From Tulasnella sp. 424 (lineage: Eukaryota > Basidiomycota > Agaricomycetes > Cantharellales > Tulasnellaceae), in the NCBI GenBank assembly GCA_019633425.1, contig WSUB01000273.1, positions 1-36,870 on the forward strand: DNA of 36,870 nucleotides, in the 5' to 3' direction. The notes beneath the pieces are model-generated. The model was not told the DNA's origin, ran no database searches, and worked only from the letters and a program-made list of their open reading frames with translations. This document shows positions 1-9,559 of this stretch, piece by piece. The translations under genes and the position numbers were made by a program. Every line of letters begins with the position of its first letter. The first letter of the stretch is position 1.

Positions 1-95
1 AAAATTCCGGTCTCCTCATATAATATATATGCTAGTAATTATAAACAAATGATTAACAAATACTTGAAGAAAAATGATATACTTTATCAAAAAAT

Positions 96-185
96 GGGAT
101 AATTCTATCCAGCAACCCCCGCTTCGCCAGCAACCCCCAGCAACCCACGTCCATAGCAACCCCCGGCAACTAAAAAGTTGCCGAG
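96..185 (+). repeat. Left terminal inverted repeat of the MULE
   Basis: It begins GGGATAATTCTATCC and is the reverse complement of 5993-6082 with about nine mismatches. It contains four copies of AGCAACCC, at 111, 129, 139 and 155. It ends in a perfect 7-bp stem with an AAAA loop at 165-182 (GGCAACT/AGTTGCC). The iterated motif is a plausible transposase-binding site (inference). Confidence 0.93.
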
Positions 186-277
186 ATATGAAATTTTTTG
201 ACAGAGTCGTATATAATAGGCAATTAGATAGTCCGTATAGAGGCATGGGTATCATGTACACTAATAATCGAAGAGAC

Positions 278-3200
278 CTATCGCTCGGTACAGGTGCTAC
301 GGTTATGACCGGGATGCCCGCAAATGCGGCAGCATGGTCGCTTTCGACCGCTTGGTTGGCGGTCGGGGATAATATCCACACGGGATCCTGCATCGGGTTG
401 AGCCGCCGGTGGGCCAGTTCTGGGTAGGGCTGATGGGCGTGGCTGCCGAACTGATGGTGTCGGTGTCAGGACTGGGTTTATGTCCTGAGATTGTTCGGGT
501 GAGTGCTCCCACATGCTTGTCGACGTCGTAGTATTGCTGAAGAGTGCACAAATCGGAGGTTTTGGTGGAGGGTTGCGATAGTGTTGACCACCACCGCCAT
601 TTGCCTTGGGAGCTTTGCCTTCACGGCCGGCGGCAAGTCTTGTAGTACGAGGCCGACCGACACGAGGTGGAACGGGAGGATCCCTAAAGGTGAACTTCTT
701 CGGCGTTGACAGCTCTTGATCATCTCTGGAATGTCGAGGAACATGTTGGAAGGATTAATAAAAAGCAGGCAGGCCACGAAAGCAAAGGCAATAACGTACT
801 GGATTGCGTTCAGTCCTTCAATCACCGAGTCCAAATCCTCACGAGTCCGGATCCACTTTAGGATGGGTTTGAGGGCCGACTGGGTTTCATGGAATGCAAC
901 CTGCGATGGAACAGTCTGTGTTGAGGGTGGGGGGGTTGGAGCTCGTTGCAACTTTTGCCGGTTTTCCAGGGGGTTTGCAAGGAGGGATCCGGGTGCACGA
1001 ATCCGCTCTTCCGTTGGGGTGTGAGTCATGGTTACAGGAGGCACGGTGCTTGTATCGAGTTGAGGGTCCTTCAGCCATCTACAAATCAAAGATGAGGTTT
1101 CAAGTAGTAAGCGGCTCTGGGAGAGAGGAGCTAAGCCAAAAGCTGCCATGTAAGACGTACCGCTTTCGGATCATGGATATACTAAAGCGTAGATGAGGGC
1201 ATGCCTTGAAGACAGCATAAAAATGCCGGCAGACGATACCAAGAGTGACATTCATGCAGCAATCACATAGGTAGCTTCCATTTTCAAGAAGTACTACAAG
1301 GTGTTCCACTGATGTCTCTGACAATGCAAGAGAAACCTTGAAGACATTAGTGACGGCAAGAGAGTTGCTTGATACTTGGTAGAATAGCCACTCAGATGAT
1401 ATATATACTTGATCATTCCGGTGGTGGTCGCGTGCACTCTGTCAGATCCATGATTATGAGTAGTCATGTTGTGCTAGACCTACTGGCGAGTACACTGACC
1501 TTCAACTCGCCATCTTCCCAGGAAAATCCAGGCTCATTCCGAGATGTTTGCAGAAAGTACTGATGCTACAGTAGTCCACTCAGTACTCAAGCGCACTCCT
1601 CATCATTTAAGGCATTATGAACTCACCCAGGAGGCAAAATTCCTAGGTTTTGAAATCAGAAATACCGTATATAAAAGCGACTTGTGTAGCTCTTCATATG
1701 TGCGGTGCAAGGCCAAGGGCCCGCAATACTCGTCAACGAGACTAAGTAGCGAGGCAAAGGCAGTATCGAATCGCTTCCTATGTTGACGCCTTGAAGACTA
1801 CGGAGCAACTGTAAGTATATGATCACGGGATCGCCGAATATGTAGAAAACAAAACTCACATCTCGAACAGCAATCAAGTGGTTTTCATGTTGCTCCTTGG
1901 CCCGAGCAAGCAGTCGATCATATAGCTGGACAAAGTTGAGGTTCGGTGAAGTCAGCGACTTGATCGTATGATTCTCCGATTCAACACGTCCGGTTGTCCT
2001 GATTCCTCTGGTAAAACGAACGGACAACCACGCATGAGCAAAATGCTCACGATCGGGGTAGACGTGTTGCTGGAGATATGGGGCAGCTGAGGGATACTTC
2101 TTCAGCAGTTGCACCCAGAGCTCATCGAAGAGTGCCAGCGACACTGCACGATATACAGCCCAGAAGTCGTCCACAAATTCCGACCACTGGTGTTGTCATG
2201 GATGTTGCCTCCAAGGTGCGAGAGGCAGAGGATGTGGAATGTAAGTGGGAGGAGCCTCTTGACTGCGGCTTCAAGGCCAGGATCTTGATCGGAGGCGAAG
2301 ACTTCTGGGCAATTCCCCCCTGCCGCATCCAGGTGGTTCTGAAGAACCCATTCATAGGAGGCGACATCCTCCCGTTCTTGAAGTGCGTACCACAGGTTGC
2401 GTGACTTGCCGGAACTGTCAATTCCAACCCCCACATTGAGGCAGTAGCCATATTTGTTCCTGCCATAGGAATTGTCATTCAAGACAATATCCGGATACTG
2501 AAGGAGGAAGGAGTGTTGCTCTGCCGTTTGCCACCATAGACCGACAACACGGCCATCGGAGGTTGTCCTGACATGGTGTATATTTCGGACATCCTCCCGG
2601 TTTGCCTGTTCAAGCCTCTGGATTAGGGCATTCATGTCTCCCCCAGCTGCCTCAATCTCATTGTGCCCTTCCTGACGAGCGGTGTTGATGAGGTTGCTGA
2701 TTTGACACATCTCAAGGATATCGTCGGGATGCTTGTTTTGGAGAATCGAACGCATCTGTCGACGGTTGAAGTTGCTGTCACGCACAAACTCCGCCACAGT
2801 CGCTTTGTGGGCAGCAGTGGGAGCCTGGCGAGCTGTGCCTCCAGGTGGGAGGGGAGGGGCATGGTTATGGTCGGGTTGGAGTGCTGATATGTACCATGAG
2901 TATACTTGAGAACCTTGGGGGCAGAGGTTCACCCGGGCTGGACAGTCCGTCTTATGACTCTTAGCCTTTCAATGGTCGGAGGGATGGATTCGGATGTTGT
3001 GGGTCTTGAAGGGCCGCCGATAACTTTGACATCGCATGGAAATTTGCGCAATATCAATGCCATTGCGTTGCCGTTTGGTCTGCCCGGTGACCATCACGAA
3101 GCCACATGCCTCCTCTGCTGCCTTCACAGCTGCCTTAGCATCGGCTAATGATCTATATACATCTCCGTCCTGAATAGCATGGCCAAATACTCGTCCCATT

Positions 3201-3577
3201 CTTGGTTGCTGCTCCACGAGGATAACGGACTCATCACTGCTCCTTGAATCATCCTCGGCAGCAAGACGAGCCTTCTTGACATGTGGCTTTTTGGTGTGGG
3301 ATGTCGGCGGTATCGACAATGGGATGATCGGTGATGACAAAGCCTGCAGACGCTTTCCAGGTTTTGTTGACTTGCATGGCGTGCGGAGGTCGATGACCTC
3401 AACATCTGCAGCAAGCTTGGAGCGAAGAGGGCGAGGGGTGAGTTTTGGAGGTGATGATAGCAGCATAGTGAGGTCAATCATGGTTGATGGATGCATTGAG
3501 GAGGGGGGTGTCAAGTGTCGAGAGTGCGGAGGTGTGATGGCAGGCTGTCAGGGAGTCGAGATATCGAGGGACTCCAT
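278..3577 (-). pseudogene. MULE transposase with DDE core, SWIM domain and CCHC zinc knuckle; frame broken
   Basis: Minus-strand exons are 3577-1860, 1797-1627, 1565-1500, 1438-1161, 1078-800 and 725-278, joined by GT-AG introns of 61-82 bp. The product (about 986 residues once the frame is followed) starts with a Ser/Pro-rich region. A FAR1/WRKY-like zinc region with Cys and a final HNH comes next. The MULE core follows: first Asp in LNDNSYGR near residue 368, second in ASDQDPG near 430, then CLSHLGGN near 451. Further on are a SWIM finger (CDC-x9-CRH), a basic Gly-rich stretch and a C-terminal zinc knuckle CX2CX4HX4C. Lesions are in-frame TGA at 3548-3550 and 2969-2971, and a missing base near 2185-2195. 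The ATG at 3577 is the best start seen; an open frame continues upstream without an ATG. Splice phases agree throughout, so the model is firm although this copy should not make a full protein. Confidence 0.9.
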
Positions 3578-3750
3578 GCGTGAGGAGGGTTGATAGTCAG
3601 AATCGGAGGTTGGATACGAAGATTCCGAAGTATGTTCATCCGAGTCGGAGAACGATGATGAGTGTGTCAGGGATCGCGGAAGAATGGAAACTGGGGCGAG
3701 AGGCACAGCCACTTGGAAGATTGGGTGCTGGATCTAGAAGGGTGTGCGTA

Positions 3751-5661
3751 TTAGATAGAGTTCTGGCCCAAAATTAAGGAGTAAAGACCTGCAACAACTT
3801 CATACAAGGTCCAATCATCCTCCCAAGAATAACTACCGAGGAACTTGGGTACTGGTCCAGCCAAGTCGGAAGAGATGGGCATATCGTACCATGACAGATG
3901 CTAAGAGGTCCAGCAGTTAGTTAGGCCAGAGACAGATGGAAGATTATAAAAACAACATACTGGGTGTAGATTGGCACGAAAACTATGGGTTAGAAGTTCC
4001 ACAATCCATTCAAGGCGAAGTTGTGTAATATCCGCCAGCCGCAGCCATGGTAACCCCAAATCTACTCTGCTTCGGATCCCTTCCAACGCAAATAGTGCGC
4101 AATCATGGCTCCATGCCTTCTGTGGTGGCATCCCCATCGACAGTATCGATGCAACGGAGATCCCAAGTCCGTCGAGAAACCACCGAAGCACATCGGAAAG
4201 TTCCTGGAGTGGGGACGGTTCTCCAGAAATGGAGTTCCCCCAGAAGAGACGGCCATGGCGATCAACATGATACGATGTATAGTGGAAGCCGGAGCAGTGG
4301 ATGAATGATAGTCCAGCAAACCATTGACGCATGATCGAAAGACTGATAGAAGAGCGGAGCTTGGAGAGGAGAGGGGTATAGGTACGTGGTGATCGAGCAT
4401 AAGCCTCAAGTAAGGCACAGGGGAAGAAGACGGGGAGGATGAAGTTCCGGGGGGCAGCGGCGAGGCTGTGGTGGAGATATAGCAGCTTGAGCTGGATGTT
4501 GGCGACATCATCTTCCACTTCATGGTCCCCACTAAGGGACCTGAGTTCATAAATTGGGACCAATAATGAGTAGCCCGGAAGGTCGCGATGGATTGGAAAT
4601 GTTGAAAGACGTTCGATGATTGTGGTTAAGGAGATGGAGGGATGGGCATGTAAATGCGAAAGAAGAGAAGCATGGAGCTGGCTTGCAAGACGGATATGGG
4701 GAGTGGCGTTATGAATATGGGTATATCGCCGGATCTGGTCCATTGAATATGTTAGTTTCCAAGACAACTGGAAGCGCAGGATTTTCGTACCATTTCGATG
4801 GATACATGGCGAGTCGTACACCACCCTTCTTCCATCAATGTGAGCTCCACTCCTTGGAACCCTTCAGCCTGCCGCTCGCTGACCTCCTGAAGAATCGGAC
4901 TAATGTCTGGAAGGGACGGGATCCGTTCGCCAAAGCAAAATAATGATGGGTTGATCAAGCCAGGATCCTTCCTGATCCATGAGTACTTGAGAAGGCTATT
5001 ATCGGGAAGTGACAAAGGTAGAGAAAGAGACGGGAGGTCGGCAAAGGTGAGATCTTGGAAGAACTGCTTCAAGTAGAGGGGAGAGGATAATTTGCCATCA
5101 GCAACCATGATGGACAAGGAGTGGGAGGGAGGAATGCCCCACAGACATACCACAAGTTTGTCAATTTATATGCTTTGGCAGACTTCCCGAAAAAAGAGTG
5201 CTGTGACAGCGTGAAGAGAGGCAGCCGAACGCCCGAGACCTTGTGCTGATATCACAGCAATTCATCAAGGAATCAAGTCAGTGACAGCAGCCCAAGAACC
5301 GGTCAAGTAACATGAAACAGATGAATTGAACGTACCTTTCACATCCGAGAAAGGAAAACAATTGACGGTGATGTTGAACCGATCACAATCGTCGATGAAA
5401 TGCGCTTCGAGCCTCCTGTGGCGAGCAAACCGTGCCCAAGTCAGAGACAATGGTTAGAGCCTCAAGTATGCTCGGCAAGGAGACACAGTCTTACTCGGTG
5501 AATGTCCTGGATCTGGGGCCATCAAGTTGGGAGCCGGTAAAGTCGGGGAACGAGTGACCGTCGCAGGACAAGGCACTCGAAAAGTCGTCGAGTAGCACCG
5601 TCTCTCCTGTTGCTCTCCAAAGCCTAAGAATCACGTTACAAGATGGTTGGAAAGTTGGCAT
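3751..5661 (-). pseudogene. Ulp1-like (peptidase C48 family) cysteine protease carried by the MULE; frame broken
   Basis: Minus-strand exons are 5661-5495, 5415-5336, 5245-3961 and 3900-3751, with introns of 79, 90 and 60 bp. The coding length is 1682 nt, one short of 561 codons, matching a single missing base near 4843, where the frame shifts inside a continuous protein. An in-frame TAA lies at 5166-5168. The C-terminal half has the C48 layout: His in GFHYTSYHVD (near 4284), the expected Asp replaced by Asn in LFWGNS (near 4236), Gln in MPPQKAW (near 4122) and the nucleophile Cys in SHDCALFAL (near 4101). Family members cleave SUMO or ubiquitin-like conjugates; the role in transposons is unknown. 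The Asp-to-Asn change fits decay. The large N-terminal half is unrecognised. Confidence 0.85.
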
Positions 5662-5992
5662 GGAGGGCGGGGGATTTCAGCAAGCCATTGTATTGGCGAG
5701 TTCAGCGATAAAGCTGCTACACCGAGGTGGTCCGGATGAAGAGAGAGAGAGAGGGTTCTGGTCTGGCTGTATAATGCATAATGATCGTCCCTAGAGCTGC
5801 CGATGATGTAAATGGTGGAGGGTGGAGTCGCCCAGTTGATGCTGTCGCTGGTGTAGTGATTGGGTGATCATGGGTCATGGGCTACGTTCAAATTCCTTTT
5901 CCATCTCTCACGGTTCCTGTTCTACATTCCGGTGGTGTTGAATACATCTCTCGAAAGGTGTGTCCGGACTAACCACCACAGAAAATACAAGA

Positions 5993-6082
5993 CTCGGTAA
6001 CTTCTTAATAGCCGGGGGTTGCTATACATGTGGGTTGCTGTGGGTTGCTGGCGAAGTGGGGGTTGCTGGATAGAATTATCCC
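5993..6082 (-). repeat. Right terminal inverted repeat of the MULE
   Basis: This is the inverted partner of 96-185, about 90% identical. The AGCAACCC motifs recur here on the minus strand. The small hairpin at the inner end of the left repeat is not preserved in this copy because of substitutions. The outer edge is set at the last matching base, 6082. Confidence 0.93.
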
Positions 6083-6289
6083 AAAAATGAATATCCTCAT
6101 AATTTTTAAGTTTTAAGTTACAGGAAAATACTACTAAAATCTCATATAACCGGCTCCGGGAGAAGGGCAGAGGGAAGAGGTGAGTGGGGTTTGGCCAGCA
6201 ATATCTCAAATAGTTTTACGAGGTTGGCCACAAAATCTCATATTTCCTATCTGCTAGAGGTGAGGCGCTAGACCTATATACACCCGTTG

Positions 6290-8310
6290 TAGACTGAAAT
6301 GCCAATATAACAATAACACAATCGATTCCTAATCGCTGGGTCGGAAATTTGGAAATTGACATATCCGTATTTTGACTTTTGAACAATTGCGGGATTCAGT
6401 CCCTCTTGGATATTAGATAGCACCACACCCAGGGTCCGCAGATCCACGTTACTGAACTGCCTGGGACTTCCGATGTGTTGCAATGTCTGCTGGACCTCAG
6501 CTGACAGAGGGTACGTTCGAAGCGAAGCTCAGCCTATTTTGTGACGGGTACCGAGACGGTCCGACTGCAAGTGGGAGTATCATTCTCGTCTTCTTTGCCT
6601 GGAGAACCTTATTTCGGTCTAAATGCGCCCTAGGCATCAGAGTCATTTTAATTTACGTCGGTCGTCCAAAGACTGCGCCGCTTAAGACCGGAGGACCCAA
6701 TGACCTCATCAAAGCTTGAAGGACCATTGTTTCAGCTAGGGATGCTAGACTCAAGACAGCGCAGGCCTCAGCGTCGTCTGATAATGACTTTATAACAATC
6801 TACACAGAAGCTGCTCTGAAAATAGACTCTCACCACTGCCGATGTCTTGTTTGAGTTTAGGTGGTGAATGTCCCGAAATGTTACCAGCAAATGACAGACT
6901 ACGTTGATGTCGATATATCACAAAGATGCTCTTTTGAAAGCTTGGCTACACGGCCGGATTTAATTGTGGGAGACCGTCTCTCGGCGAACACGCCGTCGGA
7001 CCATCTGAGAGTCTAAACCCTCGAGGACGGTGGCTTGGGCTTCGGCGCAGCCTTCTGCCAATAGGAATTGGGTGATAAGTATTTGCTAAGCTGCTCAAGC
7101 AGCAGTGGTGCGAGCGTGGAGGAATGTTCGTAATTCACCAGTGAAAGGACTTGTTTGTCTAGACGAGCACGCTTGCGCGATGACGGCACAGCGTAGGGAC
7201 ACAAATCACGCGTTGCACACTCTATATCTAAGAGCAGCAACCGGACACTTTAAAAGGGCCATTCGAGGGGCTAGGACAATCGTCCAGGTGCTCACCGCTG
7301 GTTGGCGCGGGGGGACAGGTCAACTCTAAACTGTAATCGTCAAAGCGTGCACCCGCTTCGTCTTCCTCGCCCATCTCCGTGTGCTTCGACATCGCCCAAA
7401 CCGTAGGTAGGGGTTCCAGCGAGGCGCACAATTGGGTGTCACCTGGGGACCCAGGGAGTTCCGTCTCACTGGTAACTAGCATCTCTTGTAGGGACGAAGT
7501 CCTAGTCTCACGGTTATCTCTGTCTTCGCCGTTCTACCCATTCGCTAACACTTCTTTTTATCTCTAGAACCTTCCGAAATATTCTCGTTAACCGACGCCT
7601 CGCTGCTCCGAGTCTGCTCGAATCTCGCTTACTCTATTCTCATATGAATCTTCCACTAATGTCGCTACGATTCTCACCTAGCCGGACCATACCACTATTC
7701 CGCCTCGTGTATAAATATCAGTAGGGTAGTTGTATCGTCCGGGCATTCAATCACTAATCTAGTCTTTCGGCCACTGAAACACCTCATGTGCAATCAACCC
7801 AGAAGACTAAACTTGACTACTTAATAACAACTTAACTCTACATCACGTGAGTCGCTTACTTAAAGTTCGCGACTTTACATCTCTTGACGAGGTATTGTTG
7901 TCATTATTTAGTTGTAAGGGGTTATTGGAAGATGGACCCTTCCAACAGGAACCTCGATTCTCCTCCTGTCCAAAACGAACCCAGTGTCCGAAATGGCGAC
8001 AGCATCCCTCTCGTTGCTTGTTTTTATGGGTCGTACTCAAGGCTCGCTATCCCACTCTTTCGATAAACAAACGAACTGGTCTAAGATAGCGTCGTCCCCC
8101 AGTATTGGGGTCCTGTACATTGATCGGCAACAAGAAGTATTGCCATTGTTCTCCTCCAAAACGAAACCACTGTCCAAATGGCGGCAGTGTCCGCCTCGCT
8201 GCTTGGTTTCATGGGTCGTACAACTGATTTACTACCCCACTTCTTCAAGACCTCAACAAATTGGTTGAAGGCAGCATTGTCAGTAGTAGGATCCTGAGAC
8301 CCGCAGTGAT
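6290..8310 (-). pseudogene. Relic copy C of the 3' end of rif1
   Basis: This matches the rif1 gene from its stop region (21.29 kb) up to about 22.98 kb, in the same orientation. Protein-level matches include IGSPRQ...VVLSNIQE...AIVQKSK against the Rif1 C terminus, RARLDKQV, and DNAAFNQFVE against rif1 DDAAFDQFVD. The rif1 intron at 21622-21670 is still recognisable near 6610-6655, so the copy arose at DNA level and not by retroposition. Stops, frameshifts and a deletion around the LRRRWQKAAS-coding region make it non-functional. It shares sequence with relic B that rif1 lacks. Confidence 0.88.
7961..8278. repeat. Internal duplication inside rif1 relic C
   Basis: The segment at about 7961-8096 recurs at about 8149-8278. 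Both correspond to one stretch of rif1 near 22798-22960. Shared landmarks are TCCAAAACGAA, the phase of GTCCGAAATGGCG against GTCCAAATGGCG, and ATGGGTCGTAC. Relic B and rif1 have it once. Confidence 0.75.
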
Positions 8311-8437
8311 CAGAGTTAACCGGGGCCAAGGAACGGGCGATTTGTTCACTACCGTCCAGGGAACTCGCCGAGCGTGAACAACAAGGGAATGGGTGGGCTG
8401 TCAGGAACTGCCATGCCCCGGTGACGATGCAACTCAC

Positions 8438-8629
8438 CATAGGTTGGAAGGCAGGCACTCCAGGTTCTCTTCTCTAGATTATGTCCTCATAAAGCCTCTG
8501 CGCAGATATCTGAAGGCGAGTAGTCTTCTCCCGACCTTGCTCTGGGTGATTGGCGGTCGAGGCTGAAGATTGCAATTTAGACGGGAGTTGCGATTTGACC
8601 TGTTTCCCTTTCGTATTCGATGCTGACAT
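8438..8629 (-). pseudogene. Unidentified 5' exon fused upstream of rif1 relic C
   Basis: Reading leftwards, an ATG at 8629 opens 51 codons starting MSASNTKGKQVK and containing GREKTTRLQISAQRLYEDII, then a TAG at 8474-8476. The frame then continues open to a GTGAGT donor at 8437. TAG is one C-to-T change from CAG. The same block, without the ATG, lies upstream of relic B (about 16990-17195) and is absent from rif1. It therefore looks like the first exon of another gene joined to the rif1 fragment. I do not recognise the protein. Confidence 0.5.
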
Positions 8630-8726
8630 TTTCTGTAGGCTTTGGTTGGGTCATATGAGTATTAGAAATGTTTGAGGTGGGAGAAGGGACCGATGGATAT
8701 TAGTGGCGATGGCGTATGGCTATTCG

Positions 8727-9542
8727 TGGTGGGGGAGGACCCCGGCAAGCTCGGTCATATGTCGGATCCAAAGTAGGACGGAAACAACCTGTTTTTGGGC
8801 GACAGGTTAGATCCAAAGAGCAGGACGGAAGGGCTTCTCGCATCTAAATGTTGGATCAGCCGGTAGGACGTTCGGCCCCTGCCTGCAGAGAGGTCGGATC
8901 ATGAGAAGGACGGATGACCTGACGGGGGTTAAACCTCCCCTGCCGAGCATCCGTCAAATGAGTGAGACCCAAGTGGCTGGCGATGAGGTGCCAATAAGCG
9001 ATTGAATTAAGAATAATACAAATAAAACTATCGATAGTTGTGGCAAAAAACTCATTAATCGGAACCGAGTCTACGGATTTATCTAAACCCGGCGAACTTA
9101 TCTCCGCCAGCCGCGCGGGGTATTCTACTTGTGGGTTCATCAGAAGGAGAGACTTGCGTCCGCATTGAAAAAGAACTTTCAAAGTCGAGAAAGAAGTAGT
9201 TATAGTTTCCTAATGTATATTGAATTACCCGAGCATATTTAAATCCAAAGTACATTTTGAACGCAGTCGAACTATATTACATAAGCTGGTAGGACGAAAC
9301 CCCCCAAAAAGTGGGATTTCGGATCCAACCTTTGTAGACGAGGCCTCAGAAGGACTGAAGCAGTCATCCGAAAGGTTGGAAACGTAAAGTAGGACGCATC
9401 ACTGAGAAAGTCATAGGTTGGTGTTCAAGTGCAGGACGGAAGGGACGAAAATGAGGAAGGACGAAACCCCCCCCCCCCAAAAAAGGGGGTTTTTGGATCC
9501 AACCTCTGTGCGGGCTTTCCGGGGTTCTGGTGGGGGAGGTCC
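8727..9542. mobile_element. Hairpin-rich insertion of about 800 bp with flanking 15-bp direct repeats
   Basis: TGGTGGGGGAGGACC at 8727-8741 recurs as TGGTGGGGGAGGTCC at 9528-9542. Sequence on either side is collinear with 17230-17400, where only one such G-rich site occurs and the intervening DNA is missing, so 8742-9527 reads as an insertion with a target-site duplication. The insert has no credible long ORF. It contains repeated AGGACG...GGATC modules and several stem-loops, for example CCAACCTTT at 9325-9333 with AAAGGTTGG at 9371-9379, enclosing GACTG/CAGTC. A TSD of this length would suit a target-primed retroposon, but no poly-A tail is visible. The class is unresolved. Confidence 0.6.
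8775..9505 (+). repeat. Degenerate AGGACG...GGATC modules
   Basis: AGGACG occurs at 8775, 8822, 8865, 8907, 9291, 9391, 9433 and 9458. The first four are 42-47 bp apart. GGATC-type boxes follow at about 8810, 8852, 8896, 9321 and 9495. Three modules (8775, 9291, 9458) share AGGACG-(G)AAAC, a hairpin and then (G/A)GATCCAA. The hairpin arms differ between modules: AACCTGT/ACAGGTT in the first, AAACCCCC/GGGGGTTT in the last and a poorer match in the middle one. Confidence 0.55.
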
Positions 9543-9559
9543 TGCGGTTGCATCGACGC

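Larger units (their letters stand above)
96..6082. mobile_element. Complete Mutator-like DNA transposon (MULE) carrying transposase and Ulp1-like peptidase genes
   Basis: The element is bounded by 90-bp inverted repeats (96-185 and 5993-6082) that match at about 81 of 90 positions. It holds two genes, both on the minus strand: a MULE transposase at the left and a Ulp1-like peptidase at the right, about 170 bp apart. A short direct repeat AAAAAT abuts both ends (90-95 and 6083-6088). MULEs usually make 8-11 bp target duplications, so this is at best a degraded one. Plant MULEs carrying Ulp1-like genes are known (the Kaonashi type); the same pairing is seen here in a fungal element. Both genes have lesions, so this copy is probably not autonomous, although its intact ends may still be mobilised by a relative. 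Confidence 0.93.

Noticed and set aside
478..1149. 223-codon minus-strand open frame as a separate gene
   Set aside because: Its first part is the intron between SWIM exon and next exon, and its end runs through another intron. Only the middle matches transposase exon 1078-800.
4752..4824. Short intron joining the two halves of the Ulp1-like frame
   Set aside because: Possible GT-AG pairs leave 25-54 bp introns with wrong phase or stops. A single missing base near 4843 restores a continuous protein without loss of sequence.
6290..8310. rif1 relics as processed (retro) pseudogenes
   Set aside because: Intron sequence is still present at equivalent positions, flanking DNA is co-duplicated, and no poly-A tail is seen.
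8775..8960. CRISPR-like array from regularly spaced AGGACG motifs
   Set aside because: The repeats are only 6 bp, degenerate in spacing, and lie in a eukaryotic genome without any cas gene.
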